Of a stretch of DNA of 8,473 nucleotides, positions 1 through 5,304 are shown piece by piece. The stretch lies in contig CASDUB010000154.1 of the NCBI GenBank assembly GCA_949283905.1, positions 1 to 8,473 on the forward strand, given 5' to 3'. The position numbers and the translations under genes were made by a program. The stretch is from an uncultured Lachnospiraceae bacterium. Lineage in GTDB: Bacteria > Bacillota > Clostridia > Lachnospirales > Lachnospiraceae. How positions within the stretch are numbered: the first letter of the stretch is position 1; every line of letters starts with the position of its first letter. The notes under the pieces were generated by a model. The model was not told the origin of the DNA and ran no database searches. It saw nothing but the letters and a program-made list of their open reading frames with translations.

Positions 1-988
1 AAGAATTATAGTTTCAACATTTGCGTCTAATGTCGACCGTGTTCAGCAGGTAATTAATTCTGCCTATAAATACGGCAGAAAAGTTATTGTTGAAGGACGA
101 AGCATGGTCAATTTCATCAAGACTGCTCAGAAACTTGAATATGTTCATGTTCCGGAAAACACTCTCATCGATATCGATGATATGAAAAATTATACTGACG
201 AACAGATCGTATTGGTAACGACGGGAAGCCAGGGCGAATCCATGGCTGCGCTTTCACGTATTGCCGGCGATGTTCATAAAAAGATACGTATAAAACAGGA
301 CGATACCATAATCCTGAGTTCAAATCCTATTCCGGGAAACGAAAAAGCCGTATACAGGATTATCAATGAACTTTCTGCAAAGGGCGCCAACGTAATTTTC
401 CAGGATACTCATGTGTCGGGTCACGCCAGAGAAGAAGAGATCAAACTTATCTACGCTCTGACAAAACCGAAATATGCCGTGCCTGTACACGGCGAATATC
501 ACCATCTGGCCGCTCAGCAGAAGATCGCAGAAAAAATGGGCATAGATCCCCACGACATCTTTATCCTGCAGTCCGGTGATGTCCTTGAAATGAATTATGA
601 TTCAGCTAAAGTAACGGGCAAAGTTCAGGCCGGAAGAGTTATGGTAGACGGCCTCGGAGTCGGTGACGTAGGAAATATTGTATTAAGGGACAGACAGATG
701 CTTTCCGAAAACGGAATCGTAATAGTTACGCTGACTCTTGAAAGCAATACAAAGCAGCTTCTTTCAGGTCCTGAGATAATTACTCGAGGATTTGTCTATG
801 TAAAAGAAGCGGAAGATCTTTTGGAGAACGCCCGGGAAGTGGTTGAGGACGCTGTATGCAAATGTCTGTCATATAAAAACGCTGACTGGAATAAGATAAA
901 ATCAGTTATTAAAGACAGCCTTGGAGCCTATGTATGGAAACATACGCAGAGAAGGCCGATGATACTGCCTATAATTATGGAGGTTTAA
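1..988 (+). CDS. rnj: Ribonuclease J, C-terminal part (5' end outside window)
   Basis: RNase J is a cytoplasmic metallo-beta-lactamase/beta-CASP ribonuclease with 5'-to-3' exonuclease and endonuclease activity in mRNA decay and rRNA maturation. The frame is open from base 2 (reading RIIVSTFASN) to TAA at 986-988, giving 328 residues, so roughly 220 N-terminal residues of a family near 555 are missing, including the first metal-binding histidine cluster. An ATG at 104 is internal, because conserved sequence continues upstream of it. Visible family marks are the beta-CASP segment TTGSQGESMAAL (about 218-256), the motif HVSGHA (410-427), PVHGEYHHL (482-508), and the C-terminal domain from about 560 on (GRVMVDGLGVGDVG). 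The next gene starts 4 bp downstream and its ribosome binding site lies inside this gene's last codons, so the two are probably co-transcribed. It could be either RNase J1 or J2 type; the fragment does not decide this. Confidence 0.96.
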   Translation, partial: RIIVSTFASNVDRVQQVINSAYKYGRKVIVEGRSMVNFIKTAQKLEYVHVPENTLIDIDDMKNYTDEQIVLVTTGSQGESMAALSRIAGDVHKKIRIKQDDTIILSSNPIPGNEKAVYRIINELSAKGANVIFQDTHVSGHAREEEIKLIYALTKPKYAVPVHGEYHHLAAQQKIAEKMGIDPHDIFILQSGDVLEMNYDSAKVTGKVQAGRVMVDGLGVGDVGNIVLRDRQMLSENGIVIVTLTLESNTKQLLSGPEIITRGFVYVKEAEDLLENAREVVEDAVCKCLSYKNADWNKIKSVIKDSLGAYVWKHTQRRPMILPIIMEV

Positions 989-992
989 AGCT

Positions 993-1424
993 ATGAAAAT
1001 GCCGGGCGAGATCAATAAAAGAGATCATATCGGATATACGACTTTTGTTGTTACTGCAAGGATCGTAATCGGTGTTCTTATTGCGATGCTTTTTATTTTC
1101 GTCGTTATTTTTCTTTCACGAAAAGCGTTTTCGCTGGGCTATGAAGTAGCGTCATATGAGCCGGAAGTGATCGAAGAGCCGGAAGATAAAGCCGTAGCGA
1201 TAACTGTTGATATGTCTGTAAGAGATGTCGGAAACCTTCTTATAGAGAGCGGTATAATAGATGAGTCTATTGAAGCGTTCCTTATCCAGGAAAGACTTTC
1301 GGATTATCACGATCAGTTCCTTCCGGGAGTTTATATGCTGAACAGCACCATGTCTATAGATGACATCCTCGAAACTATAAGCACACCTGTATCTGAAGAA
1401 GAGGAAACAGGCAATGATAATTGA
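993..1424 (+). CDS. Small membrane protein with MltG/YceG N-terminal module only
   Basis: This 143-residue protein has a basic N-terminus, one strongly hydrophobic segment at about residues 18-42, and then an acidic linker rich in E and P (51-66). It is expected to be a single-pass membrane protein with the C-terminal part outside. Residues 68-131 (AITVDMSVRDVGNLLIESGII ... LPGVYMLNSTMSIDDILETI, in pieces) match the LysM-like substrate module that precedes the catalytic domain in endolytic murein transglycosylase MltG. The catalytic domain, with its essential glutamate, is absent: full MltG proteins are about 330-380 residues. The stop overlaps the next gene, so there is no room for a lost domain and no frameshift remnant. 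The start has GGAGG at 979-983, 9 nt upstream. In B. subtilis the full-length homologue yrrL sits just before yrrM, as here. A peptidoglycan-binding or scaffold role is an inference; lytic activity is unlikely. Confidence 0.8.
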   Translation: MKMPGEINKRDHIGYTTFVVTARIVIGVLIAMLFIFVVIFLSRKAFSLGYEVASYEPEVIEEPEDKAVAITVDMSVRDVGNLLIESGIIDESIEAFLIQERLSDYHDQFLPGVYMLNSTMSIDDILETISTPVSEEEETGNDN

Positions 1425-2055
1425 CGAAAGATTCAGAACATATATAAATTCTATTGATACGAAGCATACAGATTTTCTTGAAGGTCTGTATGCTTCGGCA
1501 GTTGAAAATGATGTTCCGGTCATCAGAAGGGAAATGCAGAGTTTTTTGAAGACATTTCTTCTGATCGCGAAGCCTGCGAAAATATTGGAGGTGGGGACTG
1601 CCGTCGGTTTTTCGTCGATCCTGATGGCGGAGTATTCTCCGAAGCCCTGTGAAATAACAACTATAGAAAATTATGAAAAGCGTATTGCGCAGGCAAAGAA
1701 AAATATCGCCGCATCGGGATTCGGCGATATTATAACTCTTATTGAAGGCGATGCGGCTGATGTCCTCAAAACTCTCAAAGGGACTTATGATCTTATATTT
1801 ATGGATGCGGCTAAAGGGCAGTACATAAATTTTCTTCCTGAGGTCAAACGTCTTATGAAAAAAGGAAGCATACTTATATCCGACAATGTGCTTCAGGACG
1901 GGGACATAATCGAGTCGAGATTTGTCGTAGAAAGACGCGACCGCACTATCCACAAAAGGATGAGGGAATATCTTTATACGTTAAAGCATGATGAGGATTT
2001 TTCGACTTCCATCGTCCCTTTGGGAGATGGAATAACCATAAGTGTGAAACGATAA
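1414..2055 (+). CDS. trmR: tRNA 5-hydroxyuridine(34) methyltransferase TrmR (YrrM-type O-methyltransferase)
   Basis: This is a 213-residue class I SAM-dependent, metal-dependent O-methyltransferase. B. subtilis TrmR (YrrM) methylates 5-hydroxyuridine at wobble position 34 to 5-methoxyuridine, which affects decoding by tRNAs reading NNA/NNG/NNU codons. SAM motif I is ILEVGTAVGFSS (57-68), the acidic residue that would hold the SAM ribose is E85 in TTIE, and the metal site is predicted as D131 (MDAAKGQY) with D157 and N158 (SDNVLQDG). The length matches the family (about 217). The start overlaps the preceding gene by 11 bp, with GAGGA at 1401-1405, 8 nt from the ATG. The next gene encodes TrhP, which makes its substrate, and this strongly favours TrmR over a catechol-type methyltransferase. 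The coding sequence contains two strong inverted repeats, listed separately. Confidence 0.9.
   Translation: MIIDERFRTYINSIDTKHTDFLEGLYASAVENDVPVIRREMQSFLKTFLLIAKPAKILEVGTAVGFSSILMAEYSPKPCEITTIENYEKRIAQAKKNIAASGFGDIITLIEGDAADVLKTLKGTYDLIFMDAAKGQYINFLPEVKRLMKKGSILISDNVLQDGDIIESRFVVERRDRTIHKRMREYLYTLKHDEDFSTSIVPLGDGITISVKR
1421..1448 (+). promoter_or_regulatory. Candidate internal sigma-A-type promoter at the start of trmR
   Basis: TTGACG at 1421-1426 and TATAAA at 1443-1448 are each 5 of 6 matches to the -35 and -10 consensus, with a 16-bp spacer. The predicted start, near 1455, is just before the hairpin at 1460-1497. Such a transcript would lack the trmR start codon and serve trhP and the regulator gene. 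About one match of this quality is expected by chance in a window of this size, so this is a candidate only. Confidence 0.3.
1460..1497 (+). repeat. 17-bp RNA hairpin inside trmR
   Basis: Bases 1460-1476 can pair along their whole length with 1481-1497, leaving the loop CTTG (1477-1480). The outer 13 pairs are all Watson-Crick; then come two T-G positions (1473/1484 and 1474/1483) and two more T-A pairs. The wobbles are G-U in the + strand RNA but would be C-A mismatches in antisense RNA, so the full stem exists only in the sense transcript. It starts 46 nt after the trmR ATG and is not followed by a T run, so it is not an intrinsic terminator. Confidence 0.75.
1702..1731 (+). repeat. 10-bp perfect inverted repeat inside trmR
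   Basis: AATATCGCCG (1702-1711) and CGGCGATATT (1722-1731) are perfect reverse complements separated by 10 bases. After one C-T mismatch, two further pairs can form in the spacer and leave a CGGG loop. It lies in trmR codons 97-106, a part of the protein that varies in the family, and has no T run after it. Its function is unknown. Confidence 0.6.
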
Positions 2056-2069
2056 GAAAGGATCTTATC
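2051..2069 (+). promoter_or_regulatory. Hairpin presenting the trhP ribosome binding site
   Basis: GATAAGA (2051-2057) pairs perfectly with TCTTATC (2063-2069), leaving the 5-base loop AAGGA, which is the Shine-Dalgarno of trhP (ATG at 2073). The left arm contains the trmR stop codon TAA (2053-2055), so a ribosome terminating on trmR would melt the stem. This suggests that translation of trhP is coupled to, or tuned by, trmR translation. The arrangement is seen in the sequence; the regulatory role is inferred. Confidence 0.5.
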
Positions 2070-2072
2070 ATT

Positions 2073-3305
2073 ATGAACAGAAACAGAAAACCCGAACTTC
2101 TTGTTCCGGCAGGAAGCCTTGAAGTTCTTAAAGTTGCCGTAAGATACGGCGCAGACGCCGTTTATATCGGAGGCGAGGCATTCGGACTTCGTGCGAAAGC
2201 GAAAAACTTTTCCGCAGAAGATATGGAAGAAGGCATAAGATTCGCTCATAAACACGGTAAAAAAGTCTATGTTACGGCAAATATCCTTGCCCACAACTAT
2301 GATCTTAAAGGAGTCAGAGAGTATTTTGAAGAGTTAAAAGAAATCAGACCTGATGCTCTCATCATAGCTGATCCGGGCGTTTTTGAAATAGCAAAAGAAG
2401 TCTGTCCTGAAATTGAAAGACATATCAGCACACAGGCGAACAATACAAATTACGCGACTGCCAATTTCTGGTATAAGCAGGGAGCGAAACGTATCGTGAC
2501 TGCAAGAGAGCTTTCCGTAAAAGAGATCAGGGAAATTCGCGACAATATACTTGATGATATGGAAATCGAGTCGTTTATCCATGGTTCGATGTGCATATCT
2601 TATTCCGGAAGATGTCTGCTTTCAAATTTCTTTACGGGACGCGATTCAAATAAAGGGGCATGTACTCATCCCTGCAGATGGAAATATTCCGTTATGGAAG
2701 AGCAGCGTCCGGGAGAGTATTTTCCTGTTTATGAAAATGAAAGAGGAACATACATTTTTAATTCAAAGGATCTTTGCATGATAGAATATATTCCCGAACT
2801 CATAGAGGCGGGAATAGACAGTTTCAAGATAGAAGGACGTATGAAAAACGCGCTTTATGTCGCCACTGTTGCAAGAACATACAGAAAAGCGATAGACGAC
2901 TGTTTTGAAAGCCGCGAAAAATACAGAGAAAATCTCGAATGGTATAAAGAGCAGATAGGCAATTGTACATACAGAGATTTTACAACCGGATTTTTCTTTA
3001 ACAAACCGACTGAAGAAGATCAGATATATGATAATAATACATACAAAAAAGAAGCCGTTTATCTTGGAATGGTCAGAGGAAAAGACGAAAATAACAGAGT
3101 GATTCTGGAACAGAAGAATAAATTCTGTGTAAATGATACTATCGAGATAATGAAACCTGATGGACAAAATATCCCTGCCAAAGTTCTCGGAATATATGCG
3201 GATGACGGTTCATCGCAGGAGTCGGCGCCTCATTCCAGGCAGCAGCTTCATCTTGAAATAAGCGCACAACCCGAAGAAATGGATATTTTAAGACAGCCCA
3301 TGTGA
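2073..3305 (+). CDS. trhP: tRNA hydroxylation protein TrhP (peptidase U32 family)
   Basis: The U32-family signature spans residues 166-184 (ESFIHGSMCISYSGRC, then LLS). Members of this TrhP/YegQ/YrrO branch are Fe-S proteins that hydroxylate uridine 34 of certain tRNAs, with prephenate needed as cosubstrate in E. coli, rather than acting as proteases. The 410-residue length fits (B. subtilis YrrO is about 420). The N-terminal TIM-barrel-like part begins ELLVPAGSLEVLKVAVRYGA, and YGADAVYIGG follows at 25-34. Cysteines that may hold the Fe-S cluster are C174, C181, C197 and C235, with C201 as a further candidate. Residues about 325-397 look like the small C-terminal beta-barrel of the family. 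The gene lies 17 bp after trmR, whose product uses its 5-hydroxyuridine. Only one TrhP-type gene is present here, unlike the yrrN-yrrO pair of B. subtilis. The protease YhbU/UbiU branches are less likely given the neighbour and the length. Confidence 0.92.
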   Translation: MNRNRKPELLVPAGSLEVLKVAVRYGADAVYIGGEAFGLRAKAKNFSAEDMEEGIRFAHKHGKKVYVTANILAHNYDLKGVREYFEELKEIRPDALIIADPGVFEIAKEVCPEIERHISTQANNTNYATANFWYKQGAKRIVTARELSVKEIREIRDNILDDMEIESFIHGSMCISYSGRCLLSNFFTGRDSNKGACTHPCRWKYSVMEEQRPGEYFPVYENERGTYIFNSKDLCMIEYIPELIEAGIDSFKIEGRMKNALYVATVARTYRKAIDDCFESREKYRENLEWYKEQIGNCTYRDFTTGFFFNKPTEEDQIYDNNTYKKEAVYLGMVRGKDENNRVILEQKNKFCVNDTIEIMKPDGQNIPAKVLGIYADDGSSQESAPHSRQQLHLEISAQPEEMDILRQPM

Positions 3306-3324
3306 TTTTTTTCGTGAGGGATTT

Positions 3325-4425
3325 ATGAAATTTGGTATTGATCGTGTCAAAGTTTTAAACGTTATAGAGCAGATCAAAAGCGAAATAGAAGTCGGCAATC
3401 TTACAAGCGGAGAAAAAATGATGTCCGCTGAACAGCTTTCAAAAGCATTTCATATAAGCCGCATGGAAGCTAACGCCGTATTAAGAGGTCTTAGAAAAGA
3501 CGGAACGCTCGTAAATCTCGGTCTGCACGGAATGTTCATAAAAAGCGCAGACAAAGAAGAAATAATTAAAAATACCATTGCCGTTATAACTGCGGATTCT
3601 GTAAGCTCTGCCGCGCAGAGAATGTTAAGAGGAATTGAAAGAGTCGCAAACGCCAACGGTATGAATGTGATATGCAAAAAAACAGGAAATTCACAAAAAA
3701 AAGAAGAACGTATCATAAAAAATTTTGAAGCCGCAGAAGCTGCCGGATATATAATTGAGCCAAGCCGCAGCCAGCTGCTCTGCAAACATATAGATCTTTA
3801 CAGAAAACTCGATGAAAAAAATAAACCGTATGTCTTCGTCAGAAGTATATATCCCCAGTTAAGGGATAAACCGAGGGTATTTGTTGACGATGTTCAGGGC
3901 GGATATCTGATTACGAGACATATGATTGCTACCATAGGTGAGAATATCGTCGGAATATTCAGAGCCGATGACAGCAGAGGGTCTGAAAGACACAGAGGAT
4001 ATGTTATGGCGCTTCAGGAAGCAGGGCTTCCGTACCGTCCTGAACTGGTTATCTGGTATCATATCGAAGAGGGCTCTAAAAAGCCTATATTTGAACTTGA
4101 GCAGATACTTAAAAATTATTCGTGCGATGGGATAATATGCTATAACGATGCGGTCGCAACAAACATAATGTATTATCTGTTTGACAACGGTTATAATGTT
4201 CCCGAAGACATAGCTGTTTCGGGGTATGGCAATACAGCCGTTGCGACATCAGGCGAGCTCGGTCTTACGACTGTCGCACAGCCCGATGAGCTTATGGGCG
4301 GTATAGCTGCCGAATATATTATTGATATGATAAGAGGAGGCAGTTCTGATACGGATAAAAATGTTCAGAAAGTTTTGACACCTGAACTTGTTATCAGGGG
4401 CTCAACAGTAGGAAACGGCATATAA
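3325..4425 (+). CDS. GntR/LacI-type (AraR-like) transcriptional regulator
   Basis: This 366-residue protein combines an N-terminal winged helix of GntR type (about 5-75) with a LacI/GalR-like sugar-binding periplasmic-fold domain (about 84-362), the architecture of B. subtilis AraR. The sensor domain shows VDDVQGGYLITRHMI (187-201), DDSRGSERHRGYVMAL (215-230), CYNDAVATNIMYYL (272-285) and VPEDIAVSGYGNT (292-304), all typical. The helix-turn-helix keeps LSKAFHISR and the L-x-x-L-x-x-D-G pattern but lacks the usual LPSE and TVR residues (MMSA at 32-35 and EAN at 48-50), so it may read an atypical operator. The start has GAGGG at 3316-3320, 4 nt from the ATG. It follows trhP by 19 bp, so it is probably in that operon. 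No sugar-use genes are nearby, so the effector is unknown. Its 3' end overlaps dprA on the other strand by 24 bp. Confidence 0.85.
   Translation: MKFGIDRVKVLNVIEQIKSEIEVGNLTSGEKMMSAEQLSKAFHISRMEANAVLRGLRKDGTLVNLGLHGMFIKSADKEEIIKNTIAVITADSVSSAAQRMLRGIERVANANGMNVICKKTGNSQKKEERIIKNFEAAEAAGYIIEPSRSQLLCKHIDLYRKLDEKNKPYVFVRSIYPQLRDKPRVFVDDVQGGYLITRHMIATIGENIVGIFRADDSRGSERHRGYVMALQEAGLPYRPELVIWYHIEEGSKKPIFELEQILKNYSCDGIICYNDAVATNIMYYLFDNGYNVPEDIAVSGYGNTAVATSGELGLTTVAQPDELMGGIAAEYIIDMIRGGSSDTDKNVQKVLTPELVIRGSTVGNGI
4357..4387 (-). terminator. Candidate weak intrinsic terminator for comM-dprA, inside the regulator gene
   Basis: Read on the - strand, GTTCAG (4387-4382) pairs with CTGAAC (4368-4363), with one extra G-U pair possible inside, and is followed by A and five T (4361-4357). 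The stem begins 14 nt after the dprA stop. The stem is short and the loop long (11-13 nt), so this is a modest candidate; no better - strand hairpin with a T run was seen just downstream of dprA. Confidence 0.35.
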
Positions 4426-5304
4426 ACCGGGCGATGGCTGATAGATACAGCCTTTTAATTCCAGCTGAAGAAGTGTTGATGATACTTTTGCGATATCGAG
4501 CAGACACCTTTGACAGATCTCGTCAAGAGAAGACGGAGTATCCGATATCGAGCTTAAGATCTGTTTTTCTGTTTTTGAAAGAGAAGGATCATAAAGAGGA
4601 GAAATTGTTTTCTCCTCATTTTTTTTGAATGAAATTCCGAGTTCATACAGCAGGTTTTCAGGAGAAAGAGCAGGATAAGCCCCCTGCATTAAAAGAGAAT
4701 TTGTTCCTGCAGAAAGACTGTCGGTGATTTTTCCCGGAATTACATATATCGGTATGCCCTGCTCAAGGGCGTAGGAGGCTGTTATAAGAGAACCGCTTTT
4801 GATCCGGGCTTCAACAATAAGAACGGCGTCGCTTAAAGCGCTTATTATCCTGTTTCTCGTGGGAAAATTAAAAGCTCTGGCTGGGGTTGTCAGATCATAT
4901 TCGCTTATTATCCCGCCGTTATTGTCAAGGATAGATTTGTAAAGCATGGAATTTGACCGCGGATAAATCACGTTTATGCCGCAGCCTAAAACGGCAAAAG
5001 TCTGACCGCTGCCTTCCAGGCAGCCTTTGTGAGCTGCAGAGTCGATGCCGGTTGCAAGCCCGCTTATTATCTGGACTCCGTTAAGTGCGAGAGCGCGGGC
5101 AAAGTATCTTGCCGTCTGTTCACCGTAAGGGGAACATTTTCTTGCTCCTACGATTGCGACAGCTTTTTTTGCAGGATCCGGCAGAGAACCTTTTAAATAG
5201 AAGCCTGACGGCATATTTACATAGTGTTTTAATTTTTCGGGATATTCTTTATCCTGTTTTTTTATATATCTGTTTTCGTAATCAAGAGGGTTATAAGACA
5301 TCAT
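4402..5304 (-). CDS. dprA: DNA-processing protein DprA (Smf)
   Basis: DprA binds single-stranded DNA entering during natural transformation and loads RecA onto it. The 300-residue length matches B. subtilis DprA (about 297) and lacks the N-terminal SAM-like domain of some homologues. The extended Rossmann fold shows VGARKCSPYG (52-61), SGLATGIDSAAH (81-92), FPTRNRIISALSD (147-159), VEA (164-166) and SGSLITA (170-176). A C-terminal winged helix covers about 242-297, joined by a charged linker (227-240). The start is uncertain: two ATG codons stand side by side (5304-5302 and 5301-5299). GGAG at 5311-5308 is 3 nt from the first and 6 nt from the second, so the second may be used. The gene overlaps comM by 4 bp (ATGA) and is probably translationally coupled to it. 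Its 3' end overlaps the convergent regulator gene by 24 bp, and its linker codons contain the + strand terminator. Intact motifs suggest a functional protein, but dprA also occurs in species not known to be transformable. Confidence 0.95.
   Translation of the reverse strand: MMSYNPLDYENRYIKKQDKEYPEKLKHYVNMPSGFYLKGSLPDPAKKAVAIVGARKCSPYGEQTARYFARALALNGVQIISGLATGIDSAAHKGCLEGSGQTFAVLGCGINVIYPRSNSMLYKSILDNNGGIISEYDLTTPARAFNFPTRNRIISALSDAVLIVEARIKSGSLITASYALEQGIPIYVIPGKITDSLSAGTNSLLMQGAYPALSPENLLYELGISFKKNEEKTISPLYDPSLSKTEKQILSSISDTPSSLDEICQRCLLDIAKVSSTLLQLELKGCIYQPSPGLYAVSYC
4596..4626 (+). terminator. Strong intrinsic terminator of the rnj-trmR-trhP-regulator run, inside dprA
   Basis: GAGGAGAAA (4596-4604) pairs perfectly with TTTCTCCTC (4609-4617) around the loop TTGT, and after one A comes a run of eight T (4619-4626). 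This is a textbook rho-independent terminator on the + strand. On the - strand the hairpin is followed only by TTTAT, so it should act mainly on + transcripts. It lies 170 nt after the regulator stop, within dprA codons for the interdomain linker (about residues 227-237, KKNEEKTISPL). Confidence 0.88.

Noticed and set aside
58..80. 7-bp inverted repeat TTCTGCC/GGCAGAA in rnj
   Set aside because: Stems of this length with short spacers are expected about five times by chance in a window this size, and nothing in its position adds weight.
1375..1953. A 192-codon - strand open frame opposite trmR
   Set aside because: trmR has full methyltransferase motifs and operon context; the antisense frame has no ribosome binding site or family resemblance.
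2136..2161. Two mutually exclusive short hairpins (GCCGT/ACGGC and ACGGCG/CGCCGT) early in trhP, attenuator-like
   Set aside because: The bases encode the conserved YGADAVYIGG stretch, there is no T run, and stems of 5-6 bp are common.
4375..4380. A perfect TTGACA near the end of the regulator gene
   Set aside because: No -10-like sequence follows at 16-18 bp.
4491..4553. 11-bp direct repeat CGATATCGAGC at 4491-4501 and 4543-4553
   Set aside because: Repeats of 11 bp are expected several times by chance in 8.5 kb; both lie in dprA in different frames with no further similarity around them.
4434..4628. A 64-codon + strand open frame just after the regulator, ending in the terminator T run
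   Set aside because: It is fully antisense to dprA, has no good ribosome binding site and no recognisable protein features; the frame looks like a by-product of dprA codons.
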